Assembly (NCBI GenBank): GCA_944323055.1
Contig: CALUQZ010000007.1
Span: forward strand, 1-64,000
DNA from: an uncultured Acholeplasmatales bacterium
Lineage (GTDB): Bacteria > Bacillota_I > Bacilli_A > Acholeplasmatales > Anaeroplasmataceae
Direction: 5' to 3'
DNA: 64,000 bases
This document shows positions 23,148-31,770 of this stretch, in pieces. The translations under genes and the position numbers were made by a program. Numbering within the stretch: the first letter of the stretch is position 1; each line of letters begins with the position of its first letter. The notes under the pieces were generated by a model, which worked only from the letters and a program-made list of their open reading frames with translations, did no database searches and had not been told where the DNA came from.

Positions 23148-23693
23148 ATGAAAATATTAATTACTGGTTTTGAACCTTTTTTAAATAATGATGTCAATCC
23201 TTCAATGTTAATAGTTAATATGCTAAAAGATAAATATGATACAATCATATTACCAGTTAGTTATAGTGAAGCTAAAAAGATATTAGAAAATAAAATTAAA
23301 GAAGTTAAACCTGATATTATTTTATCTTTAGGTTTAGCTAGTTCAAGAGATAAAATATCTTTAGAACTTATAGGTATTAATTATCAATATGCTTTAGTAC
23401 CAGATAATGATAATAAAATCATTAAAGGAACAAAAATTCAAGTAGATGGTTTAGATGGAATATTTACTAATTTAGATATATTAAATTATCTAGATTTATT
23501 AAAAGAAAATAATATACCTGGTGAATTATCACTATCAGCCGGAGCTTATATATGTAACTTAGTATATTATACAGCTTTAAATTATACTAAAAATAGTTTA
23601 TTTATTCATTTACCTAATTTAGATAAAATAAATTTAGAAACTAGCTATAAAGCTATAAATTTAATTATAGATAAGATAAAGGCTACAATTTAG
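23148..23693 (+). CDS. pcp: Pyrrolidone-carboxylate peptidase
   Basis: Pcp removes N-terminal pyroglutamate from peptides. The protein is 181 residues, slightly short for the ~200-215 residue family. The catalytic triad is visible as Glu73 (SLELIGINY), Cys136 (SAGAYICN) and His154 (FIHLPN). The start MKILITGFEPF is the family hallmark. It lies seven bases after the DUF2130 gene and overlaps the convergent ferredoxin gene by four bases. Confidence 0.92.
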   Translation: MKILITGFEPFLNNDVNPSMLIVNMLKDKYDTIILPVSYSEAKKILENKIKEVKPDIILSLGLASSRDKISLELIGINYQYALVPDNDNKIIKGTKIQVDGLDGIFTNLDILNYLDLLKENNIPGELSLSAGAYICNLVYYTALNYTKNSLFIHLPNLDKINLETSYKAINLIIDKIKATI

Positions 23694-23704
23694 TAGCCTT
23701 TATC
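23675..23704. terminator. Hairpin holding both stop codons of convergent genes
   Basis: GATAAAGGCTAC (23675-23686) and GTAGCCTTTATC (23693-23704) form a perfect 12-pair stem with a six-base loop. The stop TAG of pcp (23691-23693) and the stop TAA of the opposite ferredoxin gene (23690-23692) both fall in or at the loop. No strong T-run follows on either side, so it may protect 3' ends rather than terminate. Confidence 0.6.
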
Positions 23705-24196
23705 ATTATTTGGTAATATTTCTAATAATTCTTTAACTACCTCAAGAATATCTTTAGGTAGTTTTTTTGTTAATAGTAATTCTAATAATTCATGCGTTTT
23801 ATTACTTTGAGGTAGCATATAAGAACTTTCTCGCATTAAATCTTCATTTGTCAAACGTAATGACATGTTTAAAGCTTTAAAAAGTCTATATTCTTCATCT
23901 GTCTTCACATTTTTAATTTTAGTGTTAGTAATTGCTTCTTCTAAAGCTTTATTTTCACCTAACTTTAATTGCAAATTAACTAATTTATCTTCTTTTTTCT
24001 GTTGAGGTGGGTAATTAATAGGTACCATTGAGATGGCTTTACTAGGACAACTCATCGCACAAGCCCCACAACCTATACATTTACCTACATCAATAATACT
24101 ATCTTCTGTATCACTAGCTCCAGTCGGACAAACATATAAACATAAACAATCTTTTGTGCATAATGCTAGATTTCTAACTGCATATTTACTCTTCAT
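23690..24196 (-). CDS. 4Fe-4S ferredoxin-type protein
   Basis: This 168-residue protein has an N-terminal iron-sulfur part. Cys40, 43, 46 and 50 (CIGCGACAMSCP) form a normal 4Fe-4S motif. The first set, Cys13, 17, 19 and 23, is spaced CX3CXCX3CP instead of CX2CX2CX3CP. The rest (from ~55) is a helical tail without cofactor motifs. It starts two bases after the rubredoxin/rubrerythrin-like gene with an AGGTAATT RBS. The pair is probably an electron-transfer partnership, perhaps for oxidative stress, which is an inference. Confidence 0.85.
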   Translation of the reverse strand: MKSKYAVRNLALCTKDCLCLYVCPTGASDTEDSIIDVGKCIGCGACAMSCPSKAISMVPINYPPQQKKEDKLVNLQLKLGENKALEEAITNTKIKNVKTDEEYRLFKALNMSLRLTNEDLMRESSYMLPQSNKTHELLELLLTKKLPKDILEVVKELLEILPNNDKGY

Positions 24197-24198
24197 AA

Positions 24199-24813
24199 TT
24201 ACCTCCCATTTATTAAGACAAATTTATCATTAGGTACTTTACAAACAGGACAAATTTTAGGCAAAGTATCACCTATATAAACAAAGCCACAAATTGAACA
24301 AACATATATCTTATTATTTGTTAAAAAACTAGCTCCTTCTTTTTCATAACGAGTTAAAATGCTACTTACTATTTTTGTTACTTTTTCTCCCCAAACTAAA
24401 GCTCTTTTAGAACCTCTATCATTATATTTATCGGCTTCAGCAAAAAGGATTTTATAAAAGTCTAAATCTTCTTCTATTAAATCTTTTAAATTTCCTTCTT
24501 CATCTTTAGCTATTTTAGCAAAATAATTAGCTAATTCTTTAAATTTAATTTCTTCTTTAGCTTTATATTGTTTTAAAGAACCACGAGCTAAATTAGAAAA
24601 GATAGCGGAAAGTAATAATGGTGATAATTCTTTTAAATCTTCAACTTCTTCTACTTTATCGTTTATATTAGCTTCTTCTCTTATTTCAGCTTCAAACAAA
24701 TCTTTAGGAGCCCCACACATTGGACAAACCCAATCAGCTGGTAAATCTTTAAATAATACTCCTTCTTTTTCTTCATCATATACATAACTACATACTTGGC
24801 AAATATATTTCAT
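24199..24813 (-). CDS. Rubredoxin-ferritin-like-rubredoxin domain protein
   Basis: This 204-residue protein has two rubredoxin-type iron sites, CXXC pairs at 5/8 and 30/33 and again at 172/175 and 188/191. A ferritin-like helical region (about 60-165) lies between them. It looks like a rubrerythrin-type domain but seems to lack some diiron ligands: the expected ExxH appears as EEGN, and the first-helix Glu position is Asn in AIFSNLARG. Peroxide reduction at a diiron centre is therefore doubtful, and electron transfer is more likely. It follows the lipoprotein gene by nine bases with its own RBS (AGGAG). Confidence 0.87.
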   Translation of the reverse strand: MKYICQVCSYVYDEEKEGVLFKDLPADWVCPMCGAPKDLFEAEIREEANINDKVEEVEDLKELSPLLLSAIFSNLARGSLKQYKAKEEIKFKELANYFAKIAKDEEGNLKDLIEEDLDFYKILFAEADKYNDRGSKRALVWGEKVTKIVSSILTRYEKEGASFLTNNKIYVCSICGFVYIGDTLPKICPVCKVPNDKFVLINGR

Positions 24814-24822
24814 AGTACACTC

Positions 24823-26964
24823 CTATTCTACAATTGTTATATCATAGTAAAACTGCGACAAATAATCAATATTATCAATTCTAAACTCTAAAAAAATGCT
24901 TAATTCAAAATTAGTAGGTACCACATTTTTAATTAAAAAATTTAAAGAATTACCAATTTGCTCAAATTCAATTTGTTCATTATTAATATATACATATTTA
25001 ATAGAAGCATTACTAGCTTCAGTATTAGTAAGACTTAAAAGGACTTTAAATCCCTCTTCTGTCATAAAATAAGTTATATCTGGGGCTTTAATTTCAGGAG
25101 CTGTTTTAAAAGAATTATTATAATTATATTCTTGATAACCTTGCCCATCATAATTATTATAAGAATAATTAATTACATAAAAATATTGGGTATTTGGAGT
25201 CAAATCTTCAAAATATAAAGTGTAATAATTATATTCAACACCTATTTCATCTGATTGATAAACTTTAATTAAAGTATCATTAGGACCATATAATTCGATA
25301 CTATTTATAATAGCAGAATTGTTACTTTGTTTAAAATAACACCTTAACCGACAACTAGTTGGAAAAATTTCATCAATATTAGATACAAGTTGGAAAGTAG
25401 CTGATATTGTATCTACTTCATATTTATAAACTTCTCTTGTAAGATCAGATGAGGAATTATCTTGATAATAAACTACATAAAATATATTATACGTTTTATT
25501 AGGTTCTAAGTTTTTAAAAGTAAAATCATCATCTTCTAAATAAGTTGCATAAGAGCCTGAATCTTCATAAAAAATATCAATTTCTAAAATGGTATTATCA
25601 GGATCATAAATGTCGTAATAACAATATATTTCATTACTACCAGTTCTAAATATTGGGCTTACAATAGGTTTAGTTTTAGCTAAAGTAGATACATATTTGT
25701 TTTCACTATAATTCTTTATTTCTGTCTCATCAAGCTTATAATCATAACTCAATCTTATTTCATATATAGTATCTGATAATAAACTATTAAATGTACCTTC
25801 AACATCTACTTTAGTTTCAATTAAAGTTCCTTTAGCATCATATAAACTAACATTAAAATTAGAAACAATACTATCAACATCTAATATATTTACTTGATAA
25901 CTAATACTTGTCTTATTAACATCAACATTAAAATATAATAAACTAGGTTCTTCATAACTAGGTGTTATAAGTACATATTTTATTTCAACTAATTCATTAG
26001 TACTAGAAGTCACATAACTTAAAATAAAAGTATATTCTGTATTAGGTACTAAATTAGAAACAACACTAGTGTTTGTAACATCTTGTCCATTACAACTTAC
26101 CATTAAATTAGTAACAACATTATCTTCTTTAATTTCATAAGTTATATAAGTAGGATATGTGACAAAGTTTACTAAACTAACTTCTGAATAAGCTCTAATT
26201 TCTTCTTCATACATCAAATAAGAACTTACACCATTGCCATCAAAGAAATCAGCATAACAAATGACAGCAAACTGATAAACTTTACCTACTTCTAACTCAT
26301 CAAAATAAATGGTTGACCTCAATTCATTAGTATCTAGATAATCTACTATTTCGCCATCTAGAAATAAAATAAAGCGGTAAGTAGCATTTAAATATAATTG
26401 GTCATCAATTAAATAATCAACTATTAAAATACCTGAATCTGTACTTAACTCTTTAAAGACAATTTGAGGTCTTGCAGTATCTGTAACACCTAACTTAATA
26501 ACAGGCGTAGTATTATCTAAATCAACATCTAAAATACTTGATTCATAAACATATTTAATCCCTGTTATTCTATAAGTATAAGGACCAGGCGTACTAGGTG
26601 CCTGCATCTTTATGATGATTTCTTCACTAGTTGAATTATCTTGGAATTGATAACTTTGATATTTTATATTATCAATACTAATTGACATTATTTCATAAGA
26701 TTCATCATTTTCTAATAAAACATGTAAATAAAATTCCTCATTAGGATTTGCATAATGGTCTACTTGTTCATCACTTACTTCAACATTGCTAGGTGGTTCT
26801 AAAGTTTGACTCATATTTTTAGCTATATCATCTTCACTGCTATCACTTAAATAAACATCTTTATAAGTAGGGGGATTAGAAACGTCTATTAAGTTATCAT
26901 TACTATTATCACTACAACTTACTAAGAGTAATATTAATCCTAATATAAAAACTAATTTTCTAAT
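24823..26964 (-). CDS. Large Fn3-like lipoprotein, apparent ATT start
   Basis: An ATG at 26814 gives 663 residues without a signal peptide. The same frame continues 50 codons upstream and encodes RKLVFILGLILLLVSC, a textbook lipoprotein signal with lipobox LVSC. An in-frame TGA blocks further extension, and there is no ATG, GTG or TTG. The only start candidate is ATT at 26964-26962, seven bases after GGAGG. With it the protein is 713 residues, lipidated at Cys17. The exported part repeats motifs such as NLVPNTEYTFILSYV, NLEPNKTYNIFYVVYY and DLTPNTQYFYVINYSY, like fibronectin type III strands. It overlaps the preceding gene by 13 bases. Function is unknown; the substrate or ligand may be outside the cell. 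Confidence 0.85.
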   Translation of the reverse strand: MRKLVFILGLILLLVSCSDNSNDNLIDVSNPPTYKDVYLSDSSEDDIAKNMSQTLEPPSNVEVSDEQVDHYANPNEEFYLHVLLENDESYEIMSISIDNIKYQSYQFQDNSTSEEIIIKMQAPSTPGPYTYRITGIKYVYESSILDVDLDNTTPVIKLGVTDTARPQIVFKELSTDSGILIVDYLIDDQLYLNATYRFILFLDGEIVDYLDTNELRSTIYFDELEVGKVYQFAVICYADFFDGNGVSSYLMYEEEIRAYSEVSLVNFVTYPTYITYEIKEDNVVTNLMVSCNGQDVTNTSVVSNLVPNTEYTFILSYVTSSTNELVEIKYVLITPSYEEPSLLYFNVDVNKTSISYQVNILDVDSIVSNFNVSLYDAKGTLIETKVDVEGTFNSLLSDTIYEIRLSYDYKLDETEIKNYSENKYVSTLAKTKPIVSPIFRTGSNEIYCYYDIYDPDNTILEIDIFYEDSGSYATYLEDDDFTFKNLEPNKTYNIFYVVYYQDNSSSDLTREVYKYEVDTISATFQLVSNIDEIFPTSCRLRCYFKQSNNSAIINSIELYGPNDTLIKVYQSDEIGVEYNYYTLYFEDLTPNTQYFYVINYSYNNYDGQGYQEYNYNNSFKTAPEIKAPDITYFMTEEGFKVLLSLTNTEASNASIKYVYINNEQIEFEQIGNSLNFLIKNVVPTNFELSIFLEFRIDNIDYLSQFYYDITIVE

Positions 26965-28208
26965 AGTAAAACCTCCTCATAATAATTATCTAATAATTGA
27001 TATCTAACTTTAATTTCTTCAATATTTTCGATATCTTTTAACATACAAACTACATCTAAACTATCATCATCGCTATAATTAAATACTTTGTCACTATTAA
27101 CTATAATTTCTGTAACTTTAACCTCTTCTGCTTTCTTAAAACTCAATACATAACCATTTGATAATTTTGTTAAATTACAATCATAAAATACCCTATTAAT
27201 TGTATTAGTAATTAAATTATATTGATATGTTTTACCATTATATTCATATTCAAAAATTAAATGATAGTTTGTATTAGGTGATAAATTAGTAATATGTTTA
27301 TCTACTATTTGACCATTTAAATAAACTACTATATCATAGTCAGTTATGATATCAATATAATCAATACCACTTATAATGCTATAGGTAAATGGTAAATCAG
27401 TTGTGATATCTTCTCTTAATAATTCTATTTTTCTTAAACCTAATCCATCTAATAAATCAAAATTAGTAGTGATAGCTAAAGTATAGGTAGTACCAGGTTC
27501 TAAATTAGCGATATTAATACTATTACTGCCTACTGTTTGATAGATAAGTGTATCACCATTATACAATTGAATCATAATATCTAAGGAACTATCATATGCT
27601 AAACTAAAACTAATTGTTGTTGTAGTTTTAACAATATTATAAATATCAATTTGCGGTATGTCATATTTTATAGCTATTTCTAATTCTCTATCACCTACAA
27701 ATTCCGATTCTTTAATATTAGTTCCATCAATATATTTAATACTATCTACATAAATAGAAGTTACCCCTCCCGTTTCTGGTAAGGTATATTTTAAATAAAT
27801 TGTATGATTATTAGAACCGTCTAAAAACTCATATGAATTATATTTATAATCATTAATAGTAACTGATAATATTTCAAATTGTTCCTGATTATCTAAATTA
27901 ATCGTTATAATAATGTTGTCATTTGCAGCAAAATAATAATCATAAGAGTAAGTAAAATCCACATTGCTTGTATTTATAGTCGTCTTTTCTTTACTTAAAC
28001 TCATGTTTAAGAAAGAAACTGTAGCTTTACTAATAAAAGTAATTGATACAACTATAATTAAAGCTATAAGAGAAAGTGCTGATATAACATAAGCAATAAT
28101 ATATGGTAAACGTCGATTTTTAAAAGATAAGTCTTTTTTGATGTTTTCTAGTTCTTCTTTGCTTGTTAAACTAAATTTTAAACTATTTTTTAAATCTTTA
28201 CGTTTCAC
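26952..28208 (-). CDS. Membrane-anchored Fn3-like protein, possible anti-sigma factor
   Basis: This 418-residue protein has a short charged cytoplasmic part (1-34), one membrane helix (about 35-60) and a long extracytoplasmic region. That region carries Fn3-like motifs such as NLEPGTTYTLAITT and NLSPNTNYHLIFEY. The start is GTG 28208, eight bases after a strong GGAGGGGG, only three bases past the sigma factor stop. A transmembrane protein encoded directly after an ECF sigma factor is commonly its anti-sigma factor, here with an external sensing domain in the manner of RsgI. It lacks the zinc anti-sigma HxxxCxxC motif, so the anti-sigma role is an inference from position and topology. Confidence 0.85.
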   Translation of the reverse strand: MKRKDLKNSLKFSLTSKEELENIKKDLSFKNRRLPYIIAYVISALSLIALIIVVSITFISKATVSFLNMSLSKEKTTINTSNVDFTYSYDYYFAANDNIIITINLDNQEQFEILSVTINDYKYNSYEFLDGSNNHTIYLKYTLPETGGVTSIYVDSIKYIDGTNIKESEFVGDRELEIAIKYDIPQIDIYNIVKTTTTISFSLAYDSSLDIMIQLYNGDTLIYQTVGSNSINIANLEPGTTYTLAITTNFDLLDGLGLRKIELLREDITTDLPFTYSIISGIDYIDIITDYDIVVYLNGQIVDKHITNLSPNTNYHLIFEYEYNGKTYQYNLITNTINRVFYDCNLTKLSNGYVLSFKKAEEVKVTEIIVNSDKVFNYSDDDSLDVVCMLKDIENIEEIKVRYQLLDNYYEEVLLLEN

Positions 28209-28211
28209 TTT

Positions 28212-28721
28212 TTATGCCCCCTCCCTCATGATTTTTTTAACTTTGTTTAAACCAATTTTATATATATCATGACAACGTGTTTTACTTTTGTTTAAAACTT
28301 TAGAGATTTCATTGAAATTAAATGAAAAAGCAAAATGTAAAATGAACACATCAAATTCTTCTTTAGTTAAAATTTTAGCTATATTAAGCCAAATATCATT
28401 GTTTAGTGTTTCGATAATTGAACTGTCTAAATACCCTTTTTCTGACAAATATTTAGTTTCATTATTTCTACTTCTAAGTAACATATAAGCTTCATTTTTA
28501 GCTATTTGAACTAAATAATATTTTAAACTACCACCTTTAAAATTATCAATATTTTGATAAAACTTAGTAAATGTAATTTGACAGATATCATTTACATCTT
28601 CTATATCATGTAAGATATCATAAGCTACATATTTTACTAATGCTGCATATTTATAATATATTTTATCAAAGGCCTTCTCGTCTTTTCGTTTGAGTCTTTC
28701 TATTAATATCTTATCTTCCAT
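28212..28721 (-). CDS. ECF-type RNA polymerase sigma factor
   Basis: The 169-residue protein has sigma region 2 (residues ~10-80: AFDKIYYKYAALVKYVAY, DICQITFTKFYQNIDNF) and region 4 (about 110-165: LTKEEFDVFILHFAFSFNF followed by the HTH FNEISKVLNKSKTRCHDIYK). No region 1.1 or 3 is present, as in ECF factors. Its AAGGAG RBS and ATG overlap the end of the upstream lipoprotein gene by 11 bases. It is placed among three genes for exported Fn3-like proteins, so it probably controls envelope genes, perhaps this operon itself. Confidence 0.92.
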   Translation of the reverse strand: MEDKILIERLKRKDEKAFDKIYYKYAALVKYVAYDILHDIEDVNDICQITFTKFYQNIDNFKGGSLKYYLVQIAKNEAYMLLRSRNNETKYLSEKGYLDSSIIETLNNDIWLNIAKILTKEEFDVFILHFAFSFNFNEISKVLNKSKTRCHDIYKIGLNKVKKIMREGA

Positions 28722-30378
28722 ATAGTGACTCCTTCGTATAAACTATTAGTGAATCTTGTAGTTCAGCAATATTATTATAAGCATAATATGTATATATAAT
28801 TCTAATTTCATATGCTGTATTAGGTTTTAAATTAGTAAAGGTATCATTAAAACTATTTGAAGTAGTTATTAATTCCCCTAAGGAGAATAAATATACATTA
28901 AAATCTACAATCTTTGAACAGTTTGATTGATCAATGATATCATAAGTAATAGAATCTTTAGTACTATTTGTAGATAAGATTAATTTAGGCTTTGTATAAG
29001 ATATATACATGTATTCGGTTTTAGTTTGTTGATATTTTTTACCATATTCATCAGTTTCATAAGTTATTTCTATTTTATAATTGCCTTCTCCACAAGTATT
29101 AATTACTAAATCTGTTCCCCTATATATTAAATTATCATCATAATATAGATTTATATTAGTTATAATAAAGGCATTATCAAGCCAACCAAAATATATTAAG
29201 CCCTTGTTTTGATCAAGTGTTAGATTATAAACCAAATAATTTTCATATCTATCGCCTGTTGTAAAAGTTAATTCTCTTGACATCTTCTTTTCGGTCATAG
29301 AAATAGTATCAAAATAAGTTAAATTTAATACTGCTTTATAGGTTGAATTAGAATTGTATTTACTAAATTCTAAAGAAGTGGTATCACTACTAGCAACTAA
29401 GATATCATTTTCATCATAAAGTAATATTTCATATTTTTGTCTATCATAGACATCTAGATTACTAAAACTAATATTATAAACATCAGTGACGCTATTAAAA
29501 TCACAGGCAACTTCATAATTTGGAACTTTAGTTTCTAAAAAATTCAAGCTAAATTCATGCGTAAATAATTTACCATTATAATAATATCTTAGAACTCCAG
29601 TATAATCTAAAGTTAAACCTACTGGTTTTTCTATTGTTAATTTATTATCAACAAGTTCATATGTTTTACCATCCATTATGAAACTATCTAATGTTACTCC
29701 ACTATTATAAGTAAAAGTTAAAATGTCATAACCAACTTCATAATTAACTAAAATATTAACTGGAGGATAAAAATATAAATCCTTTGTATACATTAAGTAT
29801 TGTTGATTTAAATCAGCATATATTTTTATATTAAAAAGGCCGCTTTGTATATTATCATAATAATAATTATAATCGGTTATATTGCCTTCAAATAAATAAT
29901 CATTATTATTTAAAATTGACATATAAATAGGAAAATCTAAGTCTTTATAACAATTTAGGTCTATATTTATACTATGAGCATCAGTTGTTAATAGCGGATT
30001 AATTGTTAAAATAGCAAATGGATCGATTACTTTGATAGTTTTATTAAAAGCTACATTGTAATAAATATCATTAATTATAATATTTGATATTGTCAAATTA
30101 TAAAAATCTTTTGTACGAACTAATAAACTAATTTGATTATTCATATTGTTATAATAATTATCATTAACTATTAAACCATCTATTTTATAGTTAGAATTAA
30201 CAGCTACGTTAATGCTGGTACCGGCTAAAATAACATTTGACTCTTCATTATAATAATCACCAGTTAAAACAAATTCGCAAGAAAAATCAGCAATTGGCTT
30301 ATTATATGCTATATCTGTGGTATCATTGCAACTAGTCAAAGTAAATAAAATAAAAAATAAAAGAATGATATACTTCAC
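28711..30378 (-). CDS. Fn3-like repeat lipoprotein
   Basis: The best start is GTG 30378, giving a 555-residue protein that begins KYIILLFFILFTLTSC, a lipoprotein signal with Cys17. A longer frame from ATG 30399 adds seven residues, has no RBS and spoils the signal. Exported domains contain repeated beta-strand patterns ending in motifs such as NLKPNTAYEIRIIYTYYAY, similar to the neighbouring proteins. It is the first gene of the four-gene envelope module, about 45 bases downstream of a candidate promoter. The ligand is unknown. Confidence 0.85.
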   Translation of the reverse strand: MKYIILLFFILFTLTSCNDTTDIAYNKPIADFSCEFVLTGDYYNEESNVILAGTSINVAVNSNYKIDGLIVNDNYYNNMNNQISLLVRTKDFYNLTISNIIINDIYYNVAFNKTIKVIDPFAILTINPLLTTDAHSINIDLNCYKDLDFPIYMSILNNNDYLFEGNITDYNYYYDNIQSGLFNIKIYADLNQQYLMYTKDLYFYPPVNILVNYEVGYDILTFTYNSGVTLDSFIMDGKTYELVDNKLTIEKPVGLTLDYTGVLRYYYNGKLFTHEFSLNFLETKVPNYEVACDFNSVTDVYNISFSNLDVYDRQKYEILLYDENDILVASSDTTSLEFSKYNSNSTYKAVLNLTYFDTISMTEKKMSRELTFTTGDRYENYLVYNLTLDQNKGLIYFGWLDNAFIITNINLYYDDNLIYRGTDLVINTCGEGNYKIEITYETDEYGKKYQQTKTEYMYISYTKPKLILSTNSTKDSITYDIIDQSNCSKIVDFNVYLFSLGELITTSNSFNDTFTNLKPNTAYEIRIIYTYYAYNNIAELQDSLIVYTKESLYGR

Positions 30379-30429
30379 AGTTAACACTTCCCCTCGCATA
30401 ATAATAAATCAATCATAAATGCTGTCTAT

Positions 30430-30458
30430 ATTATACAATAAAACTTCATTATAAGCAA
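30430..30458 (-). promoter_or_regulatory. Candidate promoter of the lipoprotein-sigma operon
   Basis: -35 TTGCTT (30453-30458), 17-base spacer, -10 TATAAT (30430-30435). The -35 box abuts the tail of the tuf terminator. No second, ECF-like promoter was recognised by eye. Confidence 0.55.
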
Positions 30459-30484
30459 AAAAAAGAAGGACTAAGCCTTCTTTA
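30457..30484 (-). terminator. Terminator of the str operon
   Basis: Minus strand AAAGAAGG-CTTAGT-CCTTCTTT forms an eight-pair stem followed by a long T-run, eight bases past the tuf stop. Confidence 0.85.
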
Positions 30485-30491
30485 ATAATTA

Positions 30492-31676
30492 TTATTCAAT
30501 AATGTCAGTAACTGAACCAGCACCAACAGTGTGTCCACCTTCACGAATTGAGAATTTAGTACCATTTTCAATAGCGATTGGGTGAATTAATTCAACTGTC
30601 ATAACTGTGTTATCACCAGGCATTACCATTTCTGTACCTGGTTCAAGAGTAATAATACCTGTAACATCAGTAGTACGGAAATAGAATTGAGGACGATAAC
30701 CTGAGAAGAATGCAGTGTGACGGCCACCTTCTTCTTTAGTTAATACGTAAACTTGAGCTTTGAATTTTTTGTGTGGGTGAACTGATTTTGGTTTAGCTAA
30801 AACTTGACCACGTTGAACTTGTTCACGAGCAATACCACGTAATAATACACCGATATTGTCACCAGCTTCTGCTTGGTCTAATAATTTACGGAACATTTCA
30901 ACACCAGTTACAACTGTAGATTGAGTATCATGAATACCAACGATTTCTACAGGGTCACCTAATTTAACAGTACCACGTTCAACACGTCCAGTAACAACTG
31001 TACCACGACCAGTGATTGTGAATACGTCTTCAATAGGCATTAAGAATGGTTTATCAGTTTCACGAACTGGAGTAGGGATATATTCATCTACGATTTGCAT
31101 TAATTCTTCAACTTTTGCAACCCATTTTGGATCACCGTTTAAAGCACCTAGAGCTGAACCACGAACGATTGGAGTGTCATCACCAGGGAAACCGTATTCA
31201 GATAATAATTCACGAGTATCCATTTCTACTAAGTCGATTAATTCTTCATCATCAACCATATCACATTTATTTAAGAATACAACGATTCTAGGTACACCAA
31301 CTTGACGAGCAAGTAAGATGTGTTCACGAGTTTGTGCCATAGGACCATCTGTAGCAGCGATAACTAAGATAGCACCATCCATTTGAGCAGCACCTGTAAT
31401 CATGTTTTTAACATAATCGGCATGTCCTGGGCAGTCTACGTGTGCATAGTGACGAGTTTCTGTTTCATACTCAACGTGAGCTGAGTTAATTGTAATACCA
31501 CGTTCTTTTTCTTCTGGTGCAGCATCGATAGCATCATAAGCTTTAGCTTGAGCTAAACCTTTTTTAGCTAATACGTTTGTAATAGCTGCAGTTAAAGTTG
31601 TTTTACCATGGTCAACGTGACCAATAGTACCTATGTTAACATGTGGTTTTGTACGTACAAATTTTTCCTTTGCCAT
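30492..31676 (-). CDS. tuf: Elongation factor Tu
   Basis: EF-Tu delivers aminoacyl-tRNA to the ribosome. All 394 residues match: P-loop [11 protein letters not shown] at 19-29, effector [29 protein letters not shown], and domains 2 and 3 ending in [13 protein letters not shown]. It is the last gene of rpsL-rpsG-fusA-tuf. RBS AAGGAG lies before the ATG, and a 94-base gap follows fusA. Confidence 0.99.
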   Translation of the reverse strand: MAKEKFVRTKPHVNIGTIGHVDHGKTTLTAAITNVLAKKGLAQAKAYDAIDAAPEEKERGITINSAHVEYETETRHYAHVDCPGHADYVKNMITGAAQMDGAILVIAATDGPMAQTREHILLARQVGVPRIVVFLNKCDMVDDEELIDLVEMDTRELLSEYGFPGDDTPIVRGSALGALNGDPKWVAKVEELMQIVDEYIPTPVRETDKPFLMPIEDVFTITGRGTVVTGRVERGTVKLGDPVEIVGIHDTQSTVVTGVEMFRKLLDQAEAGDNIGVLLRGIAREQVQRGQVLAKPKSVHPHKKFKAQVYVLTKEEGGRHTAFFSGYRPQFYFRTTDVTGIITLEPGTEMVMPGDNTVMTVELIHPIAIENGTKFSIREGGHTVGAGSVTDIIE

Positions 31677-31770
31677 AATTTTTCTCCTTAAATTATTTTG
31701 ATAATCTTTAATTTTTTACCATTATTAATTCTACAATAAATGGTAGGTAAAATCAAGTGAAACCCTAAAA

